Counted from the first letter of the stretch, positions 1 through 9,168 are shown. The stretch: 24,474 nucleotides of DNA from Collinsella sp. AF23-4AC (GCF_003462685.1 NZ_QRVE01000024.1:1-24474), one strand, 5' to 3'. Notes: a model not told the origin generated them from the letters alone. Numbers and translations: made by a program.

Positions 1-58
1 TGGCCGCCTTGGAAACCGAATGATGGTACGAGCATCCATTCGGCTTCCAAGGCGGCCA
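1..58. repeat. Long inverted repeat at the window edge
   Basis: Positions 1-14 pair perfectly with 45-58, and CCGAATG at 16-22 pairs with CATTCGG at 37-43. The two helices are separated by one A/C mismatch, and the loop is about 14 nt. It lies just downstream of the minus-strand MFS gene that ends at 97, so it may be that gene's terminator, but any T-tract would fall outside the window. No T-run follows on the plus strand. A foldback from a mobile element is an alternative. Confidence 0.6.
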
Positions 59-96
59 CGGACAGAACGGGACGAACAGAAAAGAGCGACGGACGC

Positions 97-1401
97 CTAC
101 TCCCCCGCCACGCTCGCGCGCAGCTTGGCGGCGATGGGCTCGGATGCCAGCAGGAACACGAGCATGACCACGGAGCACGCCAAGCACACGATCCAGGTGC
201 TCGCAAAGGAGCCCGTGGCGTCGAACAGCACGCCCGAGACAATGGCGCCCACGGTGCCGCCGACCATCTCGAGCGAGGTGATGGTGCCCGTGACCTTGCC
301 GAGATCGGCCATGCCGAACTGCTTGGAAGCCGCGATCGTGGGCGTGATGGTGCCCATGCACGTTCCGATACCAAAACTCACAGCGGCGACAATAGGACCG
401 AGGTCCGTCGTCGGGAAGCACAGGGCGACACAGGCGATAATGCACGCAACGGAGCCAAGGATATTGCCAAAGCGCAGACCGAAGCGGTCATAGATCGCAC
501 CGAGCGAAATCTTGGCGATAACGACGGTGACCATGTAGGCCGAAAGCACAGTACCTGCCCACATGGAATCGTGGCCGCCCGTGACGATCTTGGCGCCGTT
601 GACGGTAACGCTCGTCATGTTGGTGACCTGGTTGGGCAGGATGGCGCCATTGACCAGGCCCATAAAGAGGAAGGCGACGACGAGCAGCCAAAATGCCGGG
701 CTCTTCTTGATACGAGACCAGCCGACGCTAACCTCGGGCGCCGTTTGCTCGTCCTTGTCGCCAGCCGTCGAGACGGACGGATCGCCCGGGTTCTCGCCGA
801 GCGGCTTAAGGCCGATCTCGGAAGGCTTGGTGCGGAAGGAATAGGCCGTGATGGGCAGTGCCGCCACAATGCAGACGGCAGCGAGTACCAGGAACGCAGA
901 GCGCCAGCCCACACTCACGATAAGCGAGCTCACGATCGGCGAGAGAATAGCGCCGCCAAAGCCCGAGCCCGAAAGTGCGATGGAGATGGCAAGGCCTCGC
1001 TTGGCGGTAAACCAGTTGGCGGTCACCAGGCTAATGAGCAGACGGGTCGAGGCCACAGCGAAGCAGCCCGAAACGGCAAAGAGCACGTAGACCTGCCAAA
1101 GTTCACCCACAAAGCTCATGCCAGCAAGAACGGCAGAGGTGGCGATTACAGTGAGGGAGCCCAAAACGCGGCCGCTTACTTTATCGGCGACATGGCCAAT
1201 GACAAGTGAACCGATAACGCTCACCACGGTGGAGATAGCGTTGGAGATGTTGTACTGGGCAAGCGTAATCCCGAGGTCGCTGACGATGAGCGGCTGGAAC
1301 AGGCTCATGCAGTTGACGAAAATCGTGTAGCACGTGGCCATGATCACGAAGCCGGAGGCCACCACGAGCCAGCCGGGGAAGAATTTACGTTGCTGGGACA
1401 T
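97..1401 (-). CDS. MFS transporter (OFA-like 12-TM permease)
   Basis: This 434-residue integral membrane protein has about 12 hydrophobic helices in two halves, joined by a hydrophilic loop near residues 205-225 rich in Asp, Glu and Pro. The first helix follows a short basic N-terminus, and conserved loop motifs (GHVADKVSGR near residue 70, GAIYDRFG in the second half) match the major facilitator superfamily. The general look is that of the oxalate/formate or monocarboxylate antiporter branch, but the substrate cannot be read from sequence. The ATG at 1401 has an AAGGAG Shine-Dalgarno site 4-5 nt upstream. The gene lies 123 bp downstream of an M20 amidohydrolase on the same strand, with a foldback repeat in the gap. 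The two may be co-transcribed, so uptake of the hydrolase's substrate or export of its product is a possible role. Confidence 0.85.
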   Translation of the reverse strand: MSQQRKFFPGWLVVASGFVIMATCYTIFVNCMSLFQPLIVSDLGITLAQYNISNAISTVVSVIGSLVIGHVADKVSGRVLGSLTVIATSAVLAGMSFVGELWQVYVLFAVSGCFAVASTRLLISLVTANWFTAKRGLAISIALSGSGFGGAILSPIVSSLIVSVGWRSAFLVLAAVCIVAALPITAYSFRTKPSEIGLKPLGENPGDPSVSTAGDKDEQTAPEVSVGWSRIKKSPAFWLLVVAFLFMGLVNGAILPNQVTNMTSVTVNGAKIVTGGHDSMWAGTVLSAYMVTVVIAKISLGAIYDRFGLRFGNILGSVACIIACVALCFPTTDLGPIVAAVSFGIGTCMGTITPTIAASKQFGMADLGKVTGTITSLEMVGGTVGAIVSGVLFDATGSFASTWIVCLACSVVMLVFLLASEPIAAKLRASVAGE

Positions 1402-1441
1402 ACTGCTCCTTATTTAACAAACGAATAGCCGGCGCCGGGCG

Positions 1442-1531
1442 CCGGTAGTGCCCAAGATTGCCTTGAAAGACAAGGGCATAGGCCTTACGGCCATGCCCGC
1501 AGGCTTGAAAGGCAAGGTTGGGTGCTACCGG
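1442..1531. repeat. Structured foldback repeat, copy 1
   Basis: A three-tier hairpin. The outer arms 1442-1455 and 1518-1531 pair over 14 bp, with two G-U wobbles in the plus-strand sense. The middle helix is TTGCCTT (1458-1464) with AAGGCAA (1509-1515). The apical hairpin is 1474-1498, with a TTAC loop and one bulged A. The motif pair GCCTTGAAA ... TTGAAAGGCA and the bulge next to GCAT recur in the element at 9444-9542. It overlaps the stop codon of the M20 gene. On the minus strand the apical hairpin is followed by TTGTCTTT, so it could act as a weak terminator for that gene. Confidence 0.65.
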
Positions 1532-2823
1532 TGGTCGGCGATATAGCCCAAAGCGACGGCGGTATAAGCCGCGGCGCCGAGAGGAAGCTCGGCATCGTTA
1601 AAACGTGCCTTGGGATGGTGCTGGGCAAAGTGTTCGTCCGTGTCGGTTACGGCCGCGCCCACGGTAAAGTACGCACTCGGAATCTTGCTCGAGATAAGCG
1701 CGAAGTCCTCACTCGCCATGGCATGGAAAAGCGGCAAGAAAGCCGCCTTGGGCAGCACTGCGCCCACGTAGCCAAGCGACGCCTGAGTCATATCGCTGTC
1801 GAGCACAAGCGGCGGAACATCCGAAAGCGTCTCGATGGTCGCCGGCGTACGATATGTTGCGGCAACGCCGTTGACGACCTCCGCGATGCGGGTCTTGAGG
1901 TGAGCCATGAGCTCAACATCAAAGCCGCGCAGCGTTCCCTCGAGCACGCAGGTGTCGGGGATGACGTTGGCCGCCAAGCCGCCGGCAAACTTGCCAACGG
2001 TAAGCGCGACTTCCTTGGCCGCCGGCACCTCGCGGGCGATAAGCTCCTGGAGCGCCAGGTGCACATGGACGCCGGCCGTGATGGGGTCGATGCAGATCTC
2101 GGGGCTCGAGCCATGGCCGCCCTTGCCCTGGAGCGTGATGCGGAAACCGTACACGCCCGAAAGCGCCGGGCTCCCATAGAGCACCAGGCCGAGCGGCGAT
2201 TGGCTGTTAACGTGCATGGCAAAGGCAGCCTGGGGGCGCGGGTTCTGCAGCAGACCGTCGGCGATGGCGGCGCGGGCACCCTCAAAGGTTTCCTCGCCCG
2301 GCTGGAACAGCAACTTCACCGTGGCGTTGGCATCGACAAGCTCGGCCTCGCGAGACTTGAGCAGGCGGGCGGCACCAAGCAGGGCCGTCGCATGCATATC
2401 GTGGCCGCAAGCATGCATGCAGCCGTTGACAGAGGCAAAAGGCTCGCCCGACTCTTCCGCGACGGGAAGGGCATCCATGTCACCGCGCAGCATGATGACC
2501 GTGCCGGCCTGATCGTCCGTGCACGTACCGTTGCCCTGGGCCGCCACGGCCGCACCGGCACCGATGAGGCCCACAACACAGGAGCCGTCGACGAGCGTGG
2601 CGAACGGGATGCCCATCTCGGTCAGACGTGCCTGGATATACGCAGAGGTTTGCGGAAGGCAATTACCCAACTCGGGCGTCTGATGCAGATCGTGGCGCCA
2701 CGCAGCAAGCTTGTCTGCAAAAGCTTGAGCCTCGGCAACAAGACCGTCACCGATAGCGGCTTGCGCTGCCGGGGTGGCCTTGGGCGCTGGTTGCGGTTGA
2801 AAATCGGACTGAGCTGGTGCCAT
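1525..2823 (-). CDS. M20 family metallo-amidohydrolase
   Basis: A 432-residue cytoplasmic hydrolase of the M20D amidohydrolase/aminoacylase branch, which removes acyl groups from N-acyl amino acids or cleaves related amide bonds using a metal centre. Visible metal-site motifs are GDMDALP (about 114-120), HACGHDMHA (137-145, with Cys139, His141 and His144), PGEE (175-178) and AMHV with His204. GKGGHGSSPE near 233-242 begins the dimerisation domain. The first 25 residues are Pro/Ala/Gln-rich and extend beyond the usual family start. The ATG at 2823 has a GGAGGG site 5 nt upstream, so this start is well supported. It sits upstream of the MFS permease on the same strand. The exact substrate (hippurate, indole-acetyl amino acid, aminobenzoyl-glutamate and so on) is not determinable here. 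Confidence 0.88.
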   Translation of the reverse strand: MAPAQSDFQPQPAPKATPAAQAAIGDGLVAEAQAFADKLAAWRHDLHQTPELGNCLPQTSAYIQARLTEMGIPFATLVDGSCVVGLIGAGAAVAAQGNGTCTDDQAGTVIMLRGDMDALPVAEESGEPFASVNGCMHACGHDMHATALLGAARLLKSREAELVDANATVKLLFQPGEETFEGARAAIADGLLQNPRPQAAFAMHVNSQSPLGLVLYGSPALSGVYGFRITLQGKGGHGSSPEICIDPITAGVHVHLALQELIAREVPAAKEVALTVGKFAGGLAANVIPDTCVLEGTLRGFDVELMAHLKTRIAEVVNGVAATYRTPATIETLSDVPPLVLDSDMTQASLGYVGAVLPKAAFLPLFHAMASEDFALISSKIPSAYFTVGAAVTDTDEHFAQHHPKARFNDAELPLGAAAYTAVALGYIADHR

Positions 2824-2901
2824 AGATGCCCTCCAGTATTATTTGTGCAGCAAACACTTTGATGGTCTAAAGTGCAAGGTATAACTGTAAGGGCGTTACA
2901 T

Positions 2902-2928
2902 AAAAAACGCCGCCCCAGGAGGGCAGCG
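2902..2928 (-). terminator. Rho-independent terminator after the EamA gene
   Basis: On the minus strand CGCTGCCC pairs with GGGCGGCG (8 bp, one G-U wobble), followed directly by six T residues (2902-2907). It lies 12 bp past the stop codon of the EamA transporter gene. Confidence 0.85.
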
Positions 2929-2939
2929 CAACAAGTTGT

Positions 2940-3923
2940 TTACAATTGCGCGCAATTATTTCGGCGCAAAAAATCGAAATGTGTCTCGCTCAAGATGATC
3001 GACAAGAAGATGAGAACGAAACCGGCGAGCAGACGCGAGGTGAGCGCCTCCCCCATCAGCAGCACCGAAAACAACACGCCCGAAGGGGACTCCATCGATA
3101 GGAGCAATGAACCCGTCGAGGCCGGGACGTGCGCCAAGCCGACGTTTTGGATGAGCAGAGCCACGCATGTGCAGCCCACCGAGAGAAACGCCATCACACA
3201 GATAAAATTCGGCGTCCACACGGACAGAGGCGCCTGGGTCTCGAATAGCAGCGACGAGACCAGGCTTAGGATGCCATTGCCCACAAACATCCAAAACGTG
3301 ATGACGTTGATGTCCATTTTGCGACCGTACTTGGCGGTCACCGCCATCTGGATGGCGAAGAAGACCGCGCCGCCCAGCGTAATGGCATCGCCGATATTGA
3401 ACTCGACGCTATCGAGCGCCACCAGGCCAATGCCCGCCAGGCACAGCAATGCGGCGCCCAAGTTGTAACGGGTAAGCTTTTCTCCGCCCAGGACATAGCT
3501 CGCAAACGGCACGAGGATGCAATAGGTACCCGTCAAAAATGCACTCTTGCCCGCCGTGGTCTGTGCCAGGCCAATCGTCTGCAAACCGTACGCGCCAAAC
3601 ATAAGTGCGCCCATACCAAGCCCGACGATAAGGTTGCGAGCATTAAAGTGCGCGATGATGCGTTTGTGGAAGATGGCGAACATAACCAGCGAAGCCGGAA
3701 GGAAACGAACGTAGATCAGCGCGAACGCCGGAATGGTGTCGAGCGCATCTTTCATGGTGGTAAAGGAATAGCCCCAGATGACCGCCACCGAAAGCAGCAA
3801 GAACTTCCAGAAGAACGGAGAACGCGCGCCGGCGCCGCGGGAGGTGCCGCCGGCGCCCAAATCCTCACGGGCTACAGGGCTATCGGGCAAGTTTTCGATT
3901 TCATTGGCAGCGTATTGGGCCAT
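2940..3923 (-). CDS. EamA/DMT family transporter
   Basis: A drug/metabolite transporter superfamily permease of about 327 residues with ten hydrophobic segments arranged as two EamA repeats. The first helix contains WGYSFTTMKDAL, and the second half ends with a Ser/Gly-rich helix typical of the family. The N-terminal about 35 residues are hydrophilic. I place the start at the ATG at 3923, because GAGG lies 7 nt upstream. The GTG at 3938 would add five residues but has no clear ribosome site. Members export amino acids, nucleotide derivatives or other metabolites; the substrate here is unknown. The gene is bracketed by terminators (3991-4027 upstream, 2902-2928 downstream), so it is probably a single-gene unit. 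Confidence 0.85.
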   Translation of the reverse strand: MAQYAANEIENLPDSPVAREDLGAGGTSRGAGARSPFFWKFLLLSVAVIWGYSFTTMKDALDTIPAFALIYVRFLPASLVMFAIFHKRIIAHFNARNLIVGLGMGALMFGAYGLQTIGLAQTTAGKSAFLTGTYCILVPFASYVLGGEKLTRYNLGAALLCLAGIGLVALDSVEFNIGDAITLGGAVFFAIQMAVTAKYGRKMDINVITFWMFVGNGILSLVSSLLFETQAPLSVWTPNFICVMAFLSVGCTCVALLIQNVGLAHVPASTGSLLLSMESPSGVLFSVLLMGEALTSRLLAGFVLIFLSIILSETHFDFLRRNNCAQL

Positions 3924-3990
3924 GGAACATCCTCGCACTCAATCTGGGCGTGGTGTCCGCACGCGTATGGCTGCGTGCCGCCTCATGGTC

Positions 3991-4027
3991 AAATAAAAAC
4001 AGGGCGCACCGGACCCCCGGCACGCCC
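3991..4027 (-). terminator. Rho-independent terminator after the YhgE pair
   Basis: On the minus strand an 11-bp stem (4017-4027 with 4002-4012, tandem G-U wobbles in the middle) with a GGGT loop is followed by TGTTTTTATTT. It lies about 100 bp past the stop of the shorter YhgE gene and should end the two-gene YhgE transcript. The 3924-4124 gap otherwise shows nothing I can name. Confidence 0.85.
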
Positions 4028-4124
4028 CGCTACTGTAGCAACAACCGGTGTTGCATCGCAATCCAGCATAATAAAGTATCAAACTGGAAGATCTCGATGT
4101 TCCGACGGCGTTTACCTGGCTGAA

Positions 4125-6314
4125 CTAGATCAACTTAGTCGACTCCAGCTTTTCGATGATCCAGTCGTTGGCTTTGATGACCGGGCGGCGGAAGACGACG
4201 CCCAGGGCCAGCGACGGAATCAGGTAGCTCGCCAAGATACCCAGCTCAATCCAGTACTCCATATGGTAGGCGCCGGCCATGGCGGCATGCATGGCGTTGA
4301 TGCCGTGGGTGAACGGCAGGAACGGATAGATCGCCTGGAACACGGGGCCGGTCATCTCGATGGGGAACGTACCGCCCGAACCGCCGACCTGCATGACCAG
4401 CAACACGACGGCGAGTGCCTTACCGATATCACCAAACGACACGGTGAGCGTGTAGACGATATTGGAGAACACGAGACTCGCGACCCAGCCGGCAAGTACA
4501 AACTGCAGCGGGTTGTCGCATTGGATGCCAAAGAACAGGATGTCGCCCGCGCACACGAGTGTCGCCTGCAGCAGGGCCAGACCTCCAAAAAACAGGTAGC
4601 GGCCCAGGTAGATCTCGTGCAGGCGCACGGGGATCAGCTCGTTGATAAGCTCATCGTCAACCGAGACCTTCATCATGGCCGCCAGCACGATCGAGCCGAC
4701 CCAGAGCGACAGAATCGTGTAGAACGGTGCCATGGCCGAACCGTAGTTGCGGATCGGATAGACCGGTTTGCGGTCGAGCGCGACGGGGCCGGAAAGCGAC
4801 ACGGCCAAACCCTCGGGATCGTTGCCGATCATCGTCTTGATCGTCGCGAGGTCATCCGACATCAAGGCACCGTCGAGCTCGTCCTTAAACGCGCTGATCT
4901 TGTCCGACGCCTCGCCCAGCTGATCGGAAGCCTTGTTGACCAGCTTTGCAGCCTTGGAGAGGCCCTTTGCCAGCGAACCGGATGCGTCGGTCAGGCCATC
5001 TACGGCGCTATCCAGATCGCCCGAGATACCGTTGAGCGAATCCAGAATGCCCGAAACCGTCTTCTTAAGCTCCTTGGCCTTAACCGAGAACGCGGAATCG
5101 TAGTCGGACTTGGCGCCCGAAATGCCCGCCTTGGCATCAGCGATGGCCTGGTCGACCTCGGCACGCGTGCTGTTGACCTCTGCCATGCTGTCAGAAAGGG
5201 ACTTAGCGGTTGCCGTCAGGTCCTTGGCGTTGTTGCGATACTCCACCGCGATCCTGCTCAGCGATGTTGCCACGGACTTGAGACTGTCCTGGAGCTTTTC
5301 GTCACTGACCTGCTCGGCAAAGCCGCGGAGCTGGTCGGCAGTGGCGTCGATATCTTTGGCGCGCGCATTGAGGGCCGCAGCGGCATCGTTGAGTTGGGAC
5401 ACCGTAAGGTCGACATGCTGGTTCGCGGCATCGAACGCCTTCGCGAGCTCGGCGGACACATTGTCGAACGAACCCGTACTTCCATCGATCGCGGCATCGA
5501 TGGCATCGTTTGCCGCCTTAAGCGCCTCTTTGGAATCATCGATGCCGCTTTTGGCATGTTCCATGAGCTGCTTTGTCGACTCATCGATGGCACCGGTCTG
5601 CTTGAGCATACCGCTCGCCGACGTCAACGAATCGGACGTGGAGTTCAAAATGCCCGCCAGCGACGAAGCATTAGCCTGAACGTCTTGCAGGTCCTCAATC
5701 GAATCGCCGAGCGTCGAGGACAGGTTGGCGATAAAGTTGCTGACTTGGTCGGTGCTCATGTAATCGAGCAGGCTGGACACCGTCTTGAGACCGATGCTCG
5801 TAATGGTCTCGGTAAAAGATTCGTTAACCTGGTTCTGGACGGCGCTCGAGCCCTTCTCGGTCACGATCTGGGCAATGGCGTTGGCCTTCTGATTCTCGTA
5901 AAACTCGATATCGGCATGCTTCACGTCGGTCGAAAAGAGCGTCATCATATCGGCACTAAACGTCTTAGGGATAACGACAGCCGCATAGTATGCGCCCGAT
6001 TTGACGCCCTCGATGGCCTTTTCTCGATCGTTGAGCACAACCCAGTCGAAGTTCTCGTTGCCGCGCAGGGTGGCGGTCACGTTTTCGCCCACGTTGACCT
6101 CGACGGGGATCAGATCGCTCTCGTAACCCTCATCGGTGTTGACCACGGCGATCTTAAGATTGCCGGTGTTGCCGTACGGATCCCAGCTGCCGGCGATGTT
6201 AAACCACGCGTACAGGCACGGTACGATAATGAGGCCCATCACGACAACCAAGCCGATTACGGAGCGAGACACGTTTTGGACATCGCGCTTAAACAGATGC
6301 AGGATGTTCTTCAT
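4125..6314 (-). CDS. YhgE/Pip domain membrane protein (shorter partner)
   Basis: A 729-residue protein with the YhgE/Pip layout. It has one N-terminal transmembrane helix (about 18-38) followed by the family signature with SWDPYGNT. A long extracytoplasmic Ala/Ser/Asp-rich region (about 190-500) has heptad-like spacing and is probably coiled coil. About six transmembrane helices in the C-terminal 200 residues resemble an ABC-2 permease module. It ends soon after the last helix. Relatives include phage-infection protein Pip and the EsaA/YueB proteins of type VII secretion, but no WXG100 or EssC gene is in view, so that role is only a possibility. Its ATG directly follows the TAA of the upstream YhgE gene. 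AAAGGAGGTGAG lies inside the end of that gene, so the two are translationally linked. Confidence 0.88.
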   Translation of the reverse strand: MKNILHLFKRDVQNVSRSVIGLVVVMGLIIVPCLYAWFNIAGSWDPYGNTGNLKIAVVNTDEGYESDLIPVEVNVGENVTATLRGNENFDWVVLNDREKAIEGVKSGAYYAAVVIPKTFSADMMTLFSTDVKHADIEFYENQKANAIAQIVTEKGSSAVQNQVNESFTETITSIGLKTVSSLLDYMSTDQVSNFIANLSSTLGDSIEDLQDVQANASSLAGILNSTSDSLTSASGMLKQTGAIDESTKQLMEHAKSGIDDSKEALKAANDAIDAAIDGSTGSFDNVSAELAKAFDAANQHVDLTVSQLNDAAAALNARAKDIDATADQLRGFAEQVSDEKLQDSLKSVATSLSRIAVEYRNNAKDLTATAKSLSDSMAEVNSTRAEVDQAIADAKAGISGAKSDYDSAFSVKAKELKKTVSGILDSLNGISGDLDSAVDGLTDASGSLAKGLSKAAKLVNKASDQLGEASDKISAFKDELDGALMSDDLATIKTMIGNDPEGLAVSLSGPVALDRKPVYPIRNYGSAMAPFYTILSLWVGSIVLAAMMKVSVDDELINELIPVRLHEIYLGRYLFFGGLALLQATLVCAGDILFFGIQCDNPLQFVLAGWVASLVFSNIVYTLTVSFGDIGKALAVVLLVMQVGGSGGTFPIEMTGPVFQAIYPFLPFTHGINAMHAAMAGAYHMEYWIELGILASYLIPSLALGVVFRRPVIKANDWIIEKLESTKLI

Positions 6315-9095
6315 TTATGCCTCACCTCCTTTGGAGTGCTTGCCGAGCGGGGCGTTCTTTTCATTCATCACAAACGTGTCATCCCCGTTCTCGGGCACAT
6401 GGACCGCATCGCGATGACCACATTGGTTGACAGCCTGAGTCTTGGGTTCAGACCCCCGCTCGCTCGCATTCAAGCCGAACATGCGACGAGCGGCCGGAAT
6501 GGCGGCCGTGTGCTCGCGCATCTCGCGGCGCAGGTCCTCATCCGAAAGCGCCGAAATGCGCATCTGGGTGTTGAGGCTCGAGCGGATGTACTCGATATTG
6601 ATAAGCCAGCCGCAGATGGCAATAACCGAGATGATCCAAATGACAAGCAGGATGATCTTGCCGTTATTGTCGATATCGAGAACCGTCGACAGAACGAAGA
6701 GCAGCACCTGCACGCCGACTACAGCGGCGAAACCGCCCTTGATGTAGTACGGGTAGCGATGTTCAAAGGCGACCGCATGGTCGAGCAGTTCGCGACGGTA
6801 CGAATCGGAATCGAGCATGACACGCATGGCCGTGCGCAGCGAGTAGCGCTGGCGCGGCAGGTCGTTGGACTCGCAAATCATCATACCGGTCGTGGAAAGC
6901 TGTTTATCAAAGAGCAGGTTAAGGTTGAGCAGCAGCGGACGCAGCTGCAGGCCGATAAAGAGCGCCACGATCAAGAACACGCCCAGAATGCACAGGTTAA
7001 ACAGGTAGTTGAACGAATACATGCCGCCGACCGTCTCGCGCAGCAGATTGATGCCGTAGGTAAAGGGTAGCAGCGGGTGCAGCCACTGGAAGAAGCCGGG
7101 CATCATCTCGATGGGATACATGCCCGACGAACCCGGGATCTGCACGATGACGAGAATGACGCCGATAGCCTTGCCGATATGCTTAAACGTGGTGGACAGC
7201 GCATAGATGATATTGACGTAGGTGAACGAGATGGCGATGCCGCCCAGCACGAACAGCAGCGGACTAACGCACTGTACGCCAATGACCAGATCTCCCACCG
7301 TAACGATGATGGCTTGCAACGCGCCCAGGATCACCAGGAGCAACCAGCGGCCAAAGTAGCCTTGGCGCGCCGTAAAGCTGCCAACACCCTCACGGTCGAC
7401 CTCGAGCTTGTAGATGGCGATGAGCACGTAGCCGCCCACCCACAGCGCCAGATTGGTATAGAACGGGGCAATGCCCGAGCCGAAGCTCTTGACCGGGTAA
7501 ATTGACTTTGAGGTCAGCTCGACCGGAGATGCCATGAAGTCTGCAACGTCATCGACGTCGACGTCCATCAGGTCGGCCAGCTCGCCCATGGACTCGGAGG
7601 TCTGTAGCGCCGCGATGTCGTTGGCGGCGGTTGCGAGCTTGTCCTGGACCTTGGCAAGCGAGGCATCGGTCTGGGACAGCGTGGTCTTGGCCTGACCGAG
7701 CGTAGCGTTGAGTTGCGAAAGTGTACCGCGCGCATTTGCAATAGTAGGCGTGAGGCCAGACACGATTCCCGTCAGATCACCCGAGACGGCGGCAAATGAA
7801 TCAAGCGCGCTCGAGACCTTCGGCAGCGCGTTTTGACCCAGGTCCGTCTGGGTCTGGCCAAGGTTGGTCGCACCGGTCTGAATTGCGTTATTGATAGCAT
7901 CGCTGGCACCCGAGATAGCCGCGGCGTCATTCGCCATGGCGCTCGATTGCGCAGACAGACCGTCCTTGATGCTCTGAAGCTTTTCATTCTGCTCGCGGAG
8001 CAAATCGATGGTCGATACAATGCGCGCGTCAATTTCCTTGGAACCTGTCGACGTGTCATTGACGAGAATTTCCAAGTGGCCGATAACGGCCTTATTGTGG
8101 TCAATCGTCGCTTGGAGAGACTCAAGCGAGTTGTCGATACGGGTGGTCGTAGATGTGACCGCACCCGTCAGCTTGCCAATCGCAGCGTTCGCGGAGGCTG
8201 ACGTCTTGGTGAGCGCAAGGCTGCCTTCCGAGAGAGCCTTGGAGAGCGAGGCGACAGAGTTACCCGCCGTGGCGCGAGCCTCGCCCAGCAGGTCGTTGCC
8301 CTGGGAGATCGCCTGCGTCAGCGACGGCGCCTGACCCTGCAGACCGGCAAGTGCTGCATCTGCCGAGGCAATGGAACCACTCGTCTTATCGATGGCGGCA
8401 TTCATGTCGCCAATCGAACCACGCACCTCGCCCAAGGTACCGGATGCCTCTGATACCGAACCGGCCAACGAATCCTGAGTCTGGGTTGCCTTGTCCTTTA
8501 AATCGACTCCGGCATCCTTGGCAATACTGGCAACGGTCTCGCCCACCGTGGAGACGAACTCCGAGTTGATCTGCTCCTCGATGGTGTTTGCACCGGTGTC
8601 GGTAACCTTGGGCGCAATAGCGCTCTTCTTCTCATTGACGTAGTACGTAAGCTTGGGCTGATGGTAGTTGCCGTCGAGCATCGAAACCAGGTTATCCGAG
8701 AAGTTCTTGGGGATTACGATGGCCGCATAGTACTCACCGCTCTCGACACCCTCTTTGGCATCAGCCGCCGAATCGACGAAGGTCCAGCCCAGCTGATCGT
8801 TCTCCTTGAGCCGATCGACGACCTTGTCGCCCGCGTTGAGCTCGCCCACCAGGTCGTTCTGGGTGCCCCGATCGTTGTTGGCGATGGCAATCTTGATGCC
8901 CTGGGTATTTCCGTACGGATCCCAATTTGCCACGATGTTGTACCAGGCATACAGCGAGGGAATAACGCACACGCCGAGGGTAACCACCAAGGCGACGGGG
9001 TTCACAAGCAGTCGCTTAATGTCGCGCTTAAATATCGCAAAGGAGACCTTTGCATCGGATAGTTTGCTGCCGAGACTCACGCTTGGACCATCCAT
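6315..9095 (-). CDS. YhgE/Pip domain membrane protein (longer partner)
   Basis: A 926-residue paralogue of the neighbouring YhgE gene. It shares the N-terminal helix (about 33-52), the WDPYGNTQG signature, a long Ser/Thr/Ala-rich predicted coiled coil (about 190-500) and an ABC-2-like block of six helices (about 540-720). Unlike its partner it carries a further 200 residues. These comprise a short cytoplasmic segment with RQRYSLRTAMR, two more transmembrane helices (about 786-835) and a charged tail rich in Arg, Glu and Asp. That extension may be a partner-binding or assembly domain. The ATG at 9095 is the first available start but its ribosome site (ACAGG) is weak; the GTG at codon 6 is an alternative. 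It is the first gene of the pair, preceded by a palindrome-rich leader. The cell function is unknown; a transport or secretion accessory complex is the family-level guess. Confidence 0.87.
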   Translation of the reverse strand: MDGPSVSLGSKLSDAKVSFAIFKRDIKRLLVNPVALVVTLGVCVIPSLYAWYNIVANWDPYGNTQGIKIAIANNDRGTQNDLVGELNAGDKVVDRLKENDQLGWTFVDSAADAKEGVESGEYYAAIVIPKNFSDNLVSMLDGNYHQPKLTYYVNEKKSAIAPKVTDTGANTIEEQINSEFVSTVGETVASIAKDAGVDLKDKATQTQDSLAGSVSEASGTLGEVRGSIGDMNAAIDKTSGSIASADAALAGLQGQAPSLTQAISQGNDLLGEARATAGNSVASLSKALSEGSLALTKTSASANAAIGKLTGAVTSTTTRIDNSLESLQATIDHNKAVIGHLEILVNDTSTGSKEIDARIVSTIDLLREQNEKLQSIKDGLSAQSSAMANDAAAISGASDAINNAIQTGATNLGQTQTDLGQNALPKVSSALDSFAAVSGDLTGIVSGLTPTIANARGTLSQLNATLGQAKTTLSQTDASLAKVQDKLATAANDIAALQTSESMGELADLMDVDVDDVADFMASPVELTSKSIYPVKSFGSGIAPFYTNLALWVGGYVLIAIYKLEVDREGVGSFTARQGYFGRWLLLVILGALQAIIVTVGDLVIGVQCVSPLLFVLGGIAISFTYVNIIYALSTTFKHIGKAIGVILVIVQIPGSSGMYPIEMMPGFFQWLHPLLPFTYGINLLRETVGGMYSFNYLFNLCILGVFLIVALFIGLQLRPLLLNLNLLFDKQLSTTGMMICESNDLPRQRYSLRTAMRVMLDSDSYRRELLDHAVAFEHRYPYYIKGGFAAVVGVQVLLFVLSTVLDIDNNGKIILLVIWIISVIAICGWLINIEYIRSSLNTQMRISALSDEDLRREMREHTAAIPAARRMFGLNASERGSEPKTQAVNQCGHRDAVHVPENGDDTFVMNEKNAPLGKHSKGGEA

Positions 9096-9126
9096 CCTGT
9101 CGTTGAATCAAATCGTACTATCGACA

Positions 9127-9168
9127 ACCATTGTACGTAGGCGCTTTAGCGTCTTAGAGCACAATGGT
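9127..9168. promoter_or_regulatory. Inverted repeat in the YhgE leader
   Basis: ACCATTGT (9127-9134) and ACAATGGT (9161-9168) are perfect 8-bp arms. They flank an inner foldback, CGCT-TT-AGCG, within 9142-9151. It is 32 bp upstream of the first YhgE start codon, so it would form a hairpin in the 5' UTR or serve as a repressor site. No regulator gene is adjacent. Confidence 0.4.

Noticed and set aside
3648..7070. Very long open frame (1140 codons) on the plus strand opposite the YhgE genes
   Set aside because: The translation is rich in Arg, His and Asp with no recognisable domain or hydrophobic pattern. It lies antisense to two clear YhgE genes and has the composition expected of a GC-rich shadow frame.
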